8,509 nt of DNA from DATKQI01 sp035532755 (GTDB lineage Bacteria; Pseudomonadota; Alphaproteobacteria; Acetobacterales; Acetobacteraceae): contig DATKQI010000254.1 in assembly GCA_035532755.1 (NCBI GenBank), forward strand, positions 1 through 8,509. The letters are read 5' to 3'. Under the pieces are notes generated by a model. That model had not been told where the DNA came from. It searched no databases and worked only from the letters and a program-made list of their open reading frames with translations. Below, piece by piece: positions 1 to 6,781 of this stretch (position 1 is the stretch's first letter; every line of letters begins with the position of its first letter). The position numbers and the translations under genes were made by a program.

Positions 1-608
1 ATGCGCAGCGGCGGGGCCATGCCCGTCTGGCCGATGGGCAGCAGCAGGGACAGGCGCAGCCCGGCCTCCCGCGCCAGCAGCACGGCGAACGGGGCCTGCA
101 CCTCGCGCGGGCCGTCCAGCGCCGCCGCCGGGTCGGCGAGTGCGGCGGCAAGGCCGGGCGGCCAGGCGGCGCGCGGGCCGTCGATCAGCACCAGGATGTC
201 GGCGTCCAGCCCCTCATCGAGGCGCACTGTCCCGCCGGCCGGCAGGCCCTCCGCGGCGAGCATGATCACGTTCAGCAGCACCCGGGCGCGTTCGGCCGGG
301 ATCGGCGCCGCCGGGGAAAGCCCGGCCGCATCCAGCCGCACGCGGTGCGCGGCGGGCAGGCCGGTGGCAAGCTCCATCAGGTCCGCCCGCGTCATCTCCC
401 CGCCGTCGCCGGCCCAGGCGGCGCGCAGCAGGCGCAGCCGCCGCGTGGCCTGCTTCGCGCCTTCCGCCATCAGATGCGCGGCATCCGCCTGGTAGGCGCC
501 GTCCGCCTCCGCCATCTCGGCCGCCGCCGTCACGGTGCCGAGCGGTCCGCTCAGGTCATGGCACAGGCGCGCGCAAAGCAGTTCGGCCAGCCGCGTGGAA
601 GTGTCCAT
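1..608 (-). CDS. chpT: ChpT-like histidine phosphotransferase (partial, 3' end beyond window)
   Basis: The minus-strand frame starting at the ATG at 608 stays open for 202 codons to the window edge, so the C-terminus is missing, probably by only a few residues judging by the usual family length of a little over 200. The N-terminus reads LLCARLCHDLSGPLG, the histidine phosphotransfer motif of the ChpT / HPTransfase family; His17 is the expected phosphorylated residue. The rest fits the family's degenerate histidine-kinase-like fold, which does not bind ATP, and ends in LLAREAGLRLSLLLPIG. In Caulobacter, ChpT passes phosphate from the hybrid kinase CckA to CtrA and CpdR in the cytoplasm, controlling the cell cycle. 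It is divergent from the DUF3553-moaA operon across about 100 bases. The family call is firm; the exact pathway role is inferred from relatives. A purine-rich AAGG lies about 11 bases before the ATG, a weak ribosome site. Confidence 0.85.
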   Translation of the reverse strand, partial: MDTSTRLAELLCARLCHDLSGPLGTVTAAAEMAEADGAYQADAAHLMAEGAKQATRRLRLLRAAWAGDGGEMTRADLMELATGLPAAHRVRLDAAGLSPAAPIPAERARVLLNVIMLAAEGLPAGGTVRLDEGLDADILVLIDGPRAAWPPGLAAALADPAAALDGPREVQAPFAVLLAREAGLRLSLLLPIGQTGMAPPLR

Positions 609-710
609 AAAGGGTCCGCCTTCGCCGGGGGGATGGAATAACTCGGTCCGAACCGCAACATAGGGGCCAGGATATACGCGGTTTGTTGCCATCCCGTTGC
701 GGAGAATCGC
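609..710. promoter_or_regulatory. Divergent intergenic region between chpT and the DUF3553-moaA operon
   Basis: These 102 bases must carry the promoters of both flanking transcription units. I see no convincing paired -35/-10 set for either direction; GATATAC near 671 is the most AT-rich stretch. GGAGA at 701-705 is a well-placed Shine-Dalgarno for the plus-strand ATG at 711. A GANTC site (GAATC, 704-708), the methylation target of CcrM in Alphaproteobacteria, overlaps that ribosome site. No CtrA-type TTAA-N7-TTAA box is visible. Confidence 0.4.
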
Positions 711-923
711 ATGAGCGCCTTCACATCCACGCTGGAGCCGGGCGCCTGGGTGCGCCACCCCGGCCAGCCGGATTGGGGGCCGGGACAGGTGCAATCCGTG
801 ATCGGCCATCGCGTGACCGTGAATTTCGAGGAAGCCGGCAAGAAGCTGATCAACGCCGCCGTGGTGGCGCTGGAACCCGCGCCCCTTGAACCGGGCGCGG
901 AAGATGCGAGAGTAAAGCCATGA
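711..923 (+). CDS. DUF3553 domain-containing small protein
   Basis: A 70-residue protein that is nearly all one domain. Residues 8-50 carry the DUF3553 pattern: GAWVRHPGQPDWGPGQVQS, then RVTVNFEEAGKKLIN. The fold is likely a small beta-barrel, and the short tail is acidic and proline-rich. No enzymatic motif is present and the molecular function is not established; similarity to Tudor/CarD-like barrels that bind proteins or nucleic acid is only a suggestion. The start at 711 is supported by GGAGA five bases upstream and by the domain beginning soon after. Its stop codon overlaps the moaA start as ATGA (920-923), so the two are probably co-transcribed and translationally coupled. An overlapping frame from 683 is a shadow. 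Confidence 0.85.
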   Translation: MSAFTSTLEPGAWVRHPGQPDWGPGQVQSVIGHRVTVNFEEAGKKLINAAVVALEPAPLEPGAEDARVKP

Positions 924-1906
924 TCGACCCGTTCGGCCGCCATATCACCTACCTCCGCGTTTCGGTGACGGACCGCTGCGACCTTCGCTGCGTGTACTGC
1001 ATGGCGGAGGACATGAGCTTCCTGCCCAAATCCGAAATCCTGACGATGGAGGAGCTGGACCGGATCTGCGCGGCCTTCATCCGCCTGGGCGTGCGCAAGC
1101 TGCGCATCACCGGCGGCGAGCCGCTGGTGCGCCGGCAGGTGATGACCTTGTTCGATACGCTGGGCGCGCGCATCGGGCACGGCCTCGATGAACTCACCCT
1201 CACCACCAACGGCAGCCAGCTTGATCGCTTCGCCGAGCCGCTGCGCGCGGCCGGGGTGAAGCGGGTGAACATCAGCCTCGACACGCTCGACCCCGACCGC
1301 TTCGCCGCCATCACCCGCTGGGGCAAGATCGACAAGACGCTGGCCGGCATCTTCGCGGCGAAGGCGGCGGGGCTTGCCATCAAGATCAACGCGGTCGCGC
1401 TGCGCGAGGTGAACGAGGGCGAGTTCGACACGCTGATCGAGTGGTGCGGGCAGCACGGGTTCGATCTGTGCCTGATCGAGACGATGCCGATGGGCGAGAT
1501 CAGCGAGGACCGGACGGACCAGTACCTGCCCCTGTCGCTGGTGCGCGCGCGGCTGAAGCGGCGCTGGACGCTGGCCGAGACCGATTACCGCACCGGCGGC
1601 CCGGCGCGGTACTACACCATCGCCGAGACCGGCCGGCGCATCGGCTTCATCACGCCGATGACGCATAATTTCTGCGAGGGCTGCAACCGCGTGCGCCTCA
1701 CCTGCACCGGCACGCTGTACATGTGCCTGGGCCAGGACGATGCGGCCGACCTCCGCCGCCCGCTGCGCGAGGGCGCGACCGACGCGGAGCTGGAGCAGGT
1801 GATCCTGGAAGCGATCTCCCGCAAGCCGAAGGGCCATGATTTCGTGATCGACCGCCGCCACGACCAGCCCGCCGTGCGCCGCCACATGAGCGTGACGGGT
1901 GGATAA
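920..1906 (+). CDS. moaA: GTP 3',8-cyclase MoaA (molybdenum cofactor biosynthesis)
   Basis: A radical S-adenosylmethionine enzyme of 328 residues, the normal family length. With MoaC it converts GTP to cyclic pyranopterin monophosphate, the first stage of molybdenum cofactor synthesis, in the cytoplasm. The N-terminal cluster motif is CDLRCVYC, with Cys20, Cys24 and Cys27 binding the SAM-coordinating [4Fe-4S] cluster, followed by the ITGGEPL strand for SAM binding. The C-terminal cluster motif that binds GTP is Cys252-x2-Cys255-x13-Cys269 within FCEGCNRVRLTC. The protein ends in Gly-Gly, the conserved tail inserted into the active site. All expected residues are present, so it should be active. 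The start overlaps the DUF3553 stop by four bases, and a Gre-family gene follows after 14 bases. No other mo-cofactor genes lie in the window. Confidence 0.97.
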   Translation: MIDPFGRHITYLRVSVTDRCDLRCVYCMAEDMSFLPKSEILTMEELDRICAAFIRLGVRKLRITGGEPLVRRQVMTLFDTLGARIGHGLDELTLTTNGSQLDRFAEPLRAAGVKRVNISLDTLDPDRFAAITRWGKIDKTLAGIFAAKAAGLAIKINAVALREVNEGEFDTLIEWCGQHGFDLCLIETMPMGEISEDRTDQYLPLSLVRARLKRRWTLAETDYRTGGPARYYTIAETGRRIGFITPMTHNFCEGCNRVRLTCTGTLYMCLGQDDAADLRRPLREGATDAELEQVILEAISRKPKGHDFVIDRRHDQPAVRRHMSVTGG

Positions 1907-1920
1907 GGCGGGCGGATAGG

Positions 1921-2403
1921 ATGAGCCGGGCCTTCGTCTCCGAGGACGCCGCCGCCGCGGAAGCCGCGGTGCTGCCGGAACGCCCGGTGAGCGCGCACCC
2001 CAACCTCGTCACCCCCGCCGGCCTCGCCCAGATCGACGCTTCGGTGGAGCGGCTGGCGCAGGCGCTGGCCGCGACCCCGGCCGACGATCCCGCCCGCCCC
2101 GCGCTGGCGCGCGACCTGCGCTACTGGAAGGCGCGGCGGCTGGGCGCGCAGGTGATGCCCGTTCCCTCCGGCGATGTGGCGGAGGTGTGCTTCGGCTGCG
2201 CCGTGACCATCCGCGATGGGGTCGGCCGGGCACGCACCTGGCGCATCGTGGGCGAGGACGAGGCCGATCCGGCGCAGGGCACGCTGGGCTGGACCTCCCC
2301 GCTCGCCCAGGGGCTGCTGGGCGGGACGGCGGGTGAGGTGGTGGATTTCGACGGCGCCCGCCCGGCGGTGACGATCGTGAAGATCGGCGCGCCGCCGGGG
2401 TAG
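1921..2403 (+). CDS. GreA/GreB-family transcription elongation factor-like protein
   Basis: A 160-residue protein. Residues about 30-75 form a helical segment in the place of the Gre coiled coil, with an acidic pair (Asp55-Asp56) at a predicted turn. Residues about 85-155 form the FKBP-like C-terminal domain, with CAVTIRDG, TWRIVGEDEAD, then GWTSPLAQGLLGG and a final beta strand. That last motif matches the GreA/GreB signature around the conserved SPLA. Gre factors enter the RNA polymerase secondary channel and trigger transcript cleavage in backtracked complexes. The coil is shorter and more Ala/Pro-rich than in canonical GreA, so this is probably the GreAB-like paralogue found in sphingomonads, and cleavage activity is not assured. 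It lies 14 bases after moaA, probably in the same transcript. The stop codon sits in a tandem 15-bp duplication (2396-2425). Confidence 0.85.
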   Translation: MSRAFVSEDAAAAEAAVLPERPVSAHPNLVTPAGLAQIDASVERLAQALAATPADDPARPALARDLRYWKARRLGAQVMPVPSGDVAEVCFGCAVTIRDGVGRARTWRIVGEDEADPAQGTLGWTSPLAQGLLGGTAGEVVDFDGARPAVTIVKIGAPPG

Positions 2404-2425
2404 AGGGGGCCGGGGTAGAGGGGGC
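2396..2425. repeat. Tandem 15-bp direct duplication across the Gre stop codon
   Basis: The unit CGGGGTAGAGGGGGC occurs twice back to back (2396-2410 and 2411-2425), identical in both copies. The first copy holds the real TAG at 2401-2403. Because the unit is 15 bases, the second copy holds a second TAG (2416-2418) in the same frame. It is most simply a replication-slippage duplication in G-rich DNA. No hairpin terminator is visible in the roughly 30 bases between the two convergent stop codons. Confidence 0.9.
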
Positions 2426-2433
2426 GGTGCTTC

Positions 2434-3438
2434 CTACGCCATGTCGGGCGTGATCACGTTCTGGGGCTTGCCCGCGAGGGCGGCGTGCATGGTCTCGGCG
2501 GATTTCGTGCGGATGTCCTGCCAGGCTTCCGGCGAGTGGAAGGCGGAGTGGGGGGTGATGATCACCCGGCCCTCGGTCCAGGCCTCGCGGGTGCGGTAGG
2601 CGTTCAGCAGCCGCGGGATGGGGTTGGCCGGCGGTTCGACGGGGATGACATCGAGCCCGGCGCCGGACAGATGGCCGGCTTCCAGCAGGTCGGCCAGCGC
2701 ATCGAGATCGAGAATGGGGCCGCGGGCGGTGTTGATCACCACCGCGCCCTTCGGCAGCAGGCCGAGTTCGCTGCGGCCGAGCATGTTCTTCGTCTCCGCG
2801 GTCAGCGGGGTGTGGATGGAGAGCGTGTCGGTCTGGCGCAGCAGGTCGGCCAGCGTGGCGGCGCGCGCGATGCCGAGCGCACGGTCTGCCCCGTTGGGCA
2901 GGTAGGGATCGTAGAACGTCACCGCGCAGCCCAGCGCCTTGGCGCGGAGTGCCGCGGCGGTGCCGATGCGCCCGAGGCCGAGGATGCCGAAGCGCTGGGC
3001 GGCGGTGCGGCGGATCAGCGGCGTTTCGATGGGCTTCCACGCGGCGGGCGGGGTGCGGCGCTGGGCGTCGTGGTGCAGCGCGATGCCGCGGCGGAGCGTG
3101 AGGGCCAGCGCGATCGCGTGGTCCGCCACCTCGGTGGTGCCGTAGTCCGGCACGTTGCAGACCAGGATGTTGCGTGCGGCGGCGGCCTTCCGGTCTATCC
3201 GGTCGTACCCCACGCCCATCCGCACGATGGCGCGCAGGCGGGGGAAGCGGGCGATCTCGGAAGCGGGGAGGAACTGGCGGAAGATCATCAGCCCGTCTGT
3301 CTGCGCGCAATCCTCGTCCGGCAGCTCCGACAGCTCGGCGGTGTTGCGGAACAGGATGGTGGCATCGGGGCCGTGGATGCGGCGTTCCTCCGCATCATCG
3401 GGGTACATCGCTTCGGGGTAGAGGATGGTCGGGCTCAT
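2434..3438 (-). CDS. D-2-hydroxyacid dehydrogenase (NAD-dependent, CtBP-like)
   Basis: A 334-residue cytoplasmic oxidoreductase with the standard two-domain arrangement. The split catalytic domain spans about residues 1-110 and 295-334. The NAD-binding Rossmann domain between them holds GILGLGRIG (glycines within 152-159). Catalytic residues of the family are present: Arg239 in INTARG, Glu268 in VIPVEPP and His297 in ITPHSAFHS. The segment DYGTTEVADHAIA resembles the C-terminal-binding-protein / phosphoglycerate dehydrogenase branch. The reaction is reversible oxidation of a D-2-hydroxy acid to a 2-oxo acid; the substrate cannot be read from sequence. The ATG at 3438 gives the usual N-terminus (MSPTILYP); upstream in-frame sequence is low-complexity and not family-like. 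It is divergent from the thiamine-diphosphate enzyme, which could use or make the 2-oxo acid, and its stop faces the Gre gene's stop. Confidence 0.92.
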   Translation of the reverse strand: MSPTILYPEAMYPDDAEERRIHGPDATILFRNTAELSELPDEDCAQTDGLMIFRQFLPASEIARFPRLRAIVRMGVGYDRIDRKAAAARNILVCNVPDYGTTEVADHAIALALTLRRGIALHHDAQRRTPPAAWKPIETPLIRRTAAQRFGILGLGRIGTAAALRAKALGCAVTFYDPYLPNGADRALGIARAATLADLLRQTDTLSIHTPLTAETKNMLGRSELGLLPKGAVVINTARGPILDLDALADLLEAGHLSGAGLDVIPVEPPANPIPRLLNAYRTREAWTEGRVIITPHSAFHSPEAWQDIRTKSAETMHAALAGKPQNVITPDMA

Positions 3439-3607
3439 CTGGATGGGGCGTCCCTCGGATTTTGCGCGCCGATGGTGCGGGGAAGCGGTCTGGCTGGCAA
3501 CCGAGCGGGGGCAACCGAGCCCCGCGCCGGGCGCGCCCCGGGCGCGTGTTGTCAGCGCGGGCGGGACCGGCCAGAGTCCGGCCGACAACGAATCCCGGGG
3601 GAATGCG
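3439..3607. promoter_or_regulatory. Divergent promoter region with repeats (dehydrogenase / ThDP enzyme)
   Basis: A 169-base region serving both directions. For the plus-strand gene, TTGTCA (3549-3554), a 17-base spacer and CAGAGT (3572-3577) form a weak sigma-70-like promoter. For the minus-strand dehydrogenase, TTGCCA (complement of 3495-3500), 17 bases and CACCAT (complement of 3472-3477) are equally plausible. The 11-base direct repeat GGCAACCGAGC occurs at 3496-3506 and 3510-3520, one copy overlapping the minus-strand -35. The inverted repeat GTTGTC (3548-3553) / GACAAC (3584-3589) brackets the plus-strand promoter. CCGGGCGCG also occurs twice (3527-3535, 3538-3546). These are plausible operators; no regulator gene is adjacent. 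Confidence 0.4.
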
Positions 3608-5146
3608 ATGAACGGTGCGGAAAGCCTGGTGCATACGCTGCTGGATGGCGGGGTGGATACGTGCTTCGCCAATCCGGGAACGAGCGAGATGCACTTCGTC
3701 GCGGCGCTCGATCGCATACCCGGCATGCACTGCGTGCTGTGCCTCCAGGAAGGCGTGGTGACGGGTGCGGCGGACGGATACGCGCGGATGGCGGAGAAGC
3801 CGGCGGCGACCCTGCTGCATTGCGGCCCCGGGCTCGCCAACGGGCTGTCCAACCTGCACAACGCGCGCCGCGCGGGCACCGCCATCGTCAACATCGTGGG
3901 CGACCAGGCGACGTATCACCGCCCGCTGGATGCGCCGCTGACGGCCGATACCGAGGGCTGGGCGCGGCCGGTTTCCGGCTGGGTGCGCAGTGCGGCGCAT
4001 GCGGAAACGGTGGGGGCGGATGCGGCGGCGGCGATCCAGGCGGCGCGGGCGGGCAACGGGCAGATCGCCACGCTGATCCTGCCGGCGGACACGGCCTGGA
4101 CCGAGGGCGGGGCGGTGGCCGCGCCGCTGCCGGCCGTGCCGGCGCAGGCGGTGGCGCCGAACGCGGTGCAGCTTGCCGCGCGCGTGCTGCGCGGCGGGGA
4201 GCCGGCGCTGCTGCTTCTGGGCGGGCGGGCGCTGCGGGCGGGCCCGCTTGCCGATGCGCGGCGGATTGCCACCGCCACCGGGGCGCGGATGCTCGCCCAG
4301 CAATCGAACGCGCGGATCGAGCGCGGGCGCGGGCGGGCACGGATCAGCCGCGTGCCCTATCCGGTGGACGATGCGCTGGGCGCGCTGGCCGGCGTGAAGC
4401 ACCTGATCCTGGTGGGGGCGAAGGCGCCGGTGGCCTTCTTCGCCTATCCGAACAAGCCCGGCACGATGTATCCGCCCGATTGCGCGGTGCACGTGCTGGC
4501 GCGGCCCGAACAGGATGTGGCCGAGGCGCTGGCGCGGCTGGCGGACGAGCTGGGCGCGCCGGCGGCGCCGCTGCCGGAGCCGGGCGAGCGGCCGGTAGCG
4601 GGGAAGGGGGCGATCACCCCGGAATCGGTGGCCGGCACGCTGGCGGCGCTGATGCCGGAACACGCGGTGGTGGTGGATGAAAGCGTGAGCTACGGCCGCG
4701 CCTTCTTCCCGCACACGGCCAATGCGGCGCCGCACGACTGGCTGCAGCTGACCGGCGGGGCCATCGGCGACGGGCTGCCGCTGTCCACCGGGGCGGCGGT
4801 GGGCGCGCCCGGGCGGCGGGTGATCACGCTCCAGGCCGACGGGTCGGCCATGTATTCGGTGCAGGCGCTGTGGACGCAGGCGCGCGAGCGGCTGGACGTG
4901 ACGACCATCATCCTCTCCAACCGCAAATACGCGATCCTGCTGGGGGAGCTTGCGAACGTGGGCGCGAACCCCGGGCGCACCGCTCTCGACATGATGGATC
5001 TTTCCAACCCCGACCTCGACTGGCCGCGGATTGCCGGCGGGATGGGGGTGGAGGCCGCGCGGGCGGAGAGCACCGAGCGTTTCGCCGACCTGCTGGCCCA
5101 TTCCTTCACCCGCAAGGGGCCGTTCCTGATCGAGCTGATGGTGTAG
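3608..5146 (+). CDS. Thiamine-diphosphate enzyme, acetolactate synthase large subunit-like
   Basis: A 512-residue protein with the three-part layout of ThDP decarboxylases. The N-terminal pyrimidine-binding domain begins SLVHTLLDGGVDTCFANPGT and carries the catalytic Glu48 (LQEGVVTGAADGYARM). A middle domain spans about residues 185-330. The C-terminal pyrophosphate/Mg-binding domain has Asp411 in QADGSAMYS and Asn438 in LSNRKY, 27 residues later, as the ThDP motif requires; the first glycine of the usual GDG is Ala. It is shorter than biosynthetic IlvB (about 570), lacks a small-subunit gene nearby, and resembles the benzoylformate-decarboxylase-like branch often annotated as acetolactate synthase. 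Decarboxylation or carboligation of a 2-oxo acid is expected; the substrate is unknown. GGGGGA at 3597-3602 supports the start at 3608. The divergent dehydrogenase suggests linked 2-hydroxy/2-oxo acid metabolism. Confidence 0.88.
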   Translation: MNGAESLVHTLLDGGVDTCFANPGTSEMHFVAALDRIPGMHCVLCLQEGVVTGAADGYARMAEKPAATLLHCGPGLANGLSNLHNARRAGTAIVNIVGDQATYHRPLDAPLTADTEGWARPVSGWVRSAAHAETVGADAAAAIQAARAGNGQIATLILPADTAWTEGGAVAAPLPAVPAQAVAPNAVQLAARVLRGGEPALLLLGGRALRAGPLADARRIATATGARMLAQQSNARIERGRGRARISRVPYPVDDALGALAGVKHLILVGAKAPVAFFAYPNKPGTMYPPDCAVHVLARPEQDVAEALARLADELGAPAAPLPEPGERPVAGKGAITPESVAGTLAALMPEHAVVVDESVSYGRAFFPHTANAAPHDWLQLTGGAIGDGLPLSTGAAVGAPGRRVITLQADGSAMYSVQALWTQARERLDVTTIILSNRKYAILLGELANVGANPGRTALDMMDLSNPDLDWPRIAGGMGVEAARAESTERFADLLAHSFTRKGPFLIELMV

Positions 5147-5166
5147 ATGGACGCAGCCCGGCCCGC

Positions 5167-5202
5167 TTGGCATAACCGCCCATAATTTTGGGGCGGGGAC
5201 TC
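5167..5202 (+). promoter_or_regulatory. mipZ leader: -10-like box, hairpin over the ribosome site, GANTC site
   Basis: CATAAT (5181-5186) matches a -10 box at five of six positions, but the region 17 bases upstream (5158-5163, CCGGCC) is no -35, suggesting an activator-dependent promoter if it is real. CCGCCC (5176-5181) can pair with GGGCGG (5191-5196) around a 9-base loop, covering part of the G-rich ribosome site at 5190-5199. GACTC (5198-5202) is a GANTC methylation site six bases before the TTG start. In Caulobacter, mipZ transcription responds to CcrM methylation at GANTC. Confidence 0.35.
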
Positions 5203-5207
5203 GGGGA

Positions 5208-6080
5208 TTGTCGAGCGTTGCGCTGGAGCGGCGGCCGCACGTGATCGTGCTGGGCAACGAGAAGGGGGGCTCCGGCAAGTCCACCGCCGCCATGCACGTG
5301 ATCGTTTCGCTGCTGCGGGACGGCTACCGCGTGGGGGCGATCGACCTCGATGCCCGGCAGGGCACGCTTTCCGGCTACGTGGCTTCCCGCCAGACGTTCG
5401 CCCAGGCCAGGGGGCTGCCCCTGCTGCTGCCGCAGGTGGCCGCCGTGCACCGTTCCGAGGCCGACAGCCGGGCCGAGGCGGATGCGGAGGAGCGCGCCCG
5501 GTTCGATGCCGCGCTGGCCGCCCTGTCGGCCGATTGCGAGGTGGTGGTGATCGATTGCCCGGGGTCTGACACCTACCTCAGCCGGCTGGGGCACGGGTAT
5601 GCGGATACGCTGATCACCCCCATCAACGACAGCTTCGTGGATTTCGCCATGCTGGCGAAAGTGGAGCCGGACAACCACGACGTGGTGCACCCGAGCGTGT
5701 ACAGCGAAATGGTGTGGCTGGCCCGCAAGCGCCGCTTCGCCCGCGACCGCGGCCGGATAGACTGGATCGTGATGCGCAACCGCCTGGGCGCGAGCGAGGC
5801 GCGCAACAAGCGCGACGTGGGCGCCACGCTGGATGTGCTGGCCAAGCGCATCGGCTTCCGCGTGGTGAAGGGCTTCGGCGAACGGGTGATCTTCCGGGAG
5901 CTGTATTTGCAGGGGCTGACGCTGATGGACCTGCGGGAAGCCGGCCTCGGCATCTCGCTCGGCATGAGCCACGTGGCCGCCCGGGCCGAGGTGCGCGCCC
6001 TGATCGGCGCGATCCGCAAGCCCCCGCCGGAACTGCGGCTGACGGCGCCGGAGGCGCTGGGGGCGGCGGCGCCGGGGTAG
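5208..6080 (+). CDS. mipZ: MipZ, ParA-like division-plane positioning ATPase
   Basis: A 290-residue protein of the ParA/MinD ATPase superfamily. Residues 16-26 (GNEKGGSGKST) form the deviant Walker A motif, with signature Lys19 and P-loop Lys24. DLDARQG (46-52) is the switch I region, VVVIDCPGSD with Asp116 the Walker B/switch II strand, and TPINDSFVDFAML (137-149) a MipZ-characteristic segment. PSVYSEMVWLARKRR, MRNRLGASEARN and VIFRELYLQGLTLMDL further match MipZ rather than general ParA. MipZ binds ParB at the chromosome origin and forms gradients that block FtsZ assembly away from midcell. The start is read as TTG at 5208: no in-frame ATG or GTG precedes the conserved region closely, and GGGGCGGGGA lies eight bases upstream. 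It follows the ThDP gene by 61 bases and has its own candidate leader. Confidence 0.93.
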   Translation: MSSVALERRPHVIVLGNEKGGSGKSTAAMHVIVSLLRDGYRVGAIDLDARQGTLSGYVASRQTFAQARGLPLLLPQVAAVHRSEADSRAEADAEERARFDAALAALSADCEVVVIDCPGSDTYLSRLGHGYADTLITPINDSFVDFAMLAKVEPDNHDVVHPSVYSEMVWLARKRRFARDRGRIDWIVMRNRLGASEARNKRDVGATLDVLAKRIGFRVVKGFGERVIFRELYLQGLTLMDLREAGLGISLGMSHVAARAEVRALIGAIRKPPPELRLTAPEALGAAAPG

Positions 6081-6085
6081 CGCGG

Positions 6086-6114
6086 TTGCGCGGGGAGTGC
6101 GGGGGCGATATATG
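6086..6114 (+). promoter_or_regulatory. Candidate sigma-70 promoter for tRNA-Thr
   Basis: TTGCGC (6086-6091), a 17-base spacer and TATATG (6109-6114) lie just after the mipZ stop. Transcription would start near 6121, giving a leader of about 36 bases before the mature tRNA at 6157. Spacing and position are ideal for a stable-RNA promoter. The call is by eye only. Confidence 0.55.
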
Positions 6115-6156
6115 CCCACCTCCCGCACGGCCATCACCCGGCCGCCCTCCTTCGGG

Positions 6157-6231
<75 letters not shown>

Positions 6232-6326
6232 ATCAAATCAATGAGCTACTAGGCATGAAAGGCCCTATCCGGGATCGAACTTCTCTCCGGGCATCGTTGG
6301 GGCATCACTTTTGCCGAGGCTCCGCC

Positions 6327-6440
6327 CTATGACTGCCACCCGGTGCTGGGACTCACAAAGGCAGCAGTATCATCTTCCAGGCTTTCGGCGATAACCACCT
6401 CCACGTCGGTCATGTCCCTGCCTGTTGCCGGCGCTGCCAT
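6327..6440 (-). CDS. Possible third, 37-residue acidic ORF of the toxin-antitoxin operon
   Basis: On the minus strand the antitoxin's TGA shares its last base with an ATG (TGATG, 6442-6438), opening a 37-residue frame that ends in TAG at 6327-6329. The product is acidic: seven Asp/Glu against one Arg and no Lys. It reads TDVEVVIAESLEDDTAAFV in its middle, with a Ser/Thr-rich end. No family is recognised. There is no Shine-Dalgarno at the first ATG, so translation would depend on re-initiation after the antitoxin; a second in-frame ATG is codon 10. The coupling is typical of genuine operon genes, but the ORF is short and a chance frame is quite possible. If real it could be a chaperone-like or modulatory partner, or the remnant of a longer gene. 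Confidence 0.35.
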   Translation of the reverse strand: MAAPATGRDMTDVEVVIAESLEDDTAAFVSPSTGWQS

Positions 6441-6781
6441 CACTGTGAGGCTGGCGTGTGCTGCTGGTGGGGGATTGAGGCGTGAGCAGGCAGCTTGGCG
6501 CGAGCACGCTTTTCCACTTTCAGCGAGACGTGCAAGCCGGCTGCGGCCAGCATGTTCACGAGCATGTCCAGGCTGAACAGCCCGATTTTGCCACGGACTA
6601 GGTCGGAGATACGAGGTTGCGTGACGCCAAAGAACTCCGCCGCTACAGCCTGGCTCATCTTGCGGCGCTCGATAAGGCCCTTGAGGATCATCATCAAAGC
6701 TGCCCGCAGCTTCATATTCTCCGCCTCGGCGGGCGTGTTTTCGATCGCATCCCAAACACTGGCGAAGCGCTGATTAGTCAT
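6440..6781 (-). CDS. HTH (XRE/HTH_37-type) antitoxin of a HigBA/RelE-like system
   Basis: A 113-residue DNA-binding protein. A short N-terminal helix region (residues 8-35) leads into a Cro/C1-type helix-turn-helix at about 42-66: MSQAVAAEFFGVTQPRISDL followed by VRGKIGLFS. A further helix (MLVNMLAAAGLHVSLKV) completes the fold. The layout matches antitoxins in which a single HTH domain both neutralises the toxin and represses the operon. Residues about 91-113 form a basic then Pro/His/Gln-rich tail longer than is usual. The ATG at 6781 lies inside the toxin gene (8-base overlap) with AAGGGA seven bases upstream, so it is translated independently and coupled to the toxin. The 16-bp palindrome at 7128-7143 is the likely operator. 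Toxin-before-antitoxin order is that of higBA. Confidence 0.88.
   Translation of the reverse strand: MTNQRFASVWDAIENTPAEAENMKLRAALMMILKGLIERRKMSQAVAAEFFGVTQPRISDLVRGKIGLFSLDMLVNMLAAAGLHVSLKVEKRARAKLPAHASIPHQQHTPASQ

Noticed and set aside
551..1885. 444-codon minus-strand open frame opposite moaA
   Set aside because: It is antisense to a fully conserved moaA, overlaps the chpT start, and has the His/Arg/Ala-rich composition typical of shadow frames in GC-rich DNA.
2485..4680. 731-codon plus-strand open frame
   Set aside because: It is antisense to the dehydrogenase and then out of frame with the ThDP gene, with low-complexity Gly/Ala/Arg content; a shadow of both.
3395..5293. 632-codon minus-strand open frame opposite the ThDP enzyme
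   Set aside because: It runs across the ThDP gene and both neighbouring junctions and is extremely Arg/Pro/Gly-rich; the plus-strand frame has catalytic motifs, this one has none.
6081..6096. CGCG-GTT-GCGCG as a terminator for mipZ
   Set aside because: The stem is only about four base pairs with no T run, and the TTGCGC within it fits better as the tRNA promoter -35.
6255..6290. tRNA-like fragment (GGGATCGAAC, resembling a T-arm read in reverse) after tRNA-Thr
   Set aside because: The flanking bases do not pair as a T stem and the order of tRNA-like pieces is wrong; a second tRNA or a tRNA-end repeat is not supported.
6232..6326. Search for an attachment-site repeat or integrase remnant directly after the tRNA
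   Set aside because: No copy of the tRNA 3' end and no integrase-like reading frame was found in this 95-base stretch.
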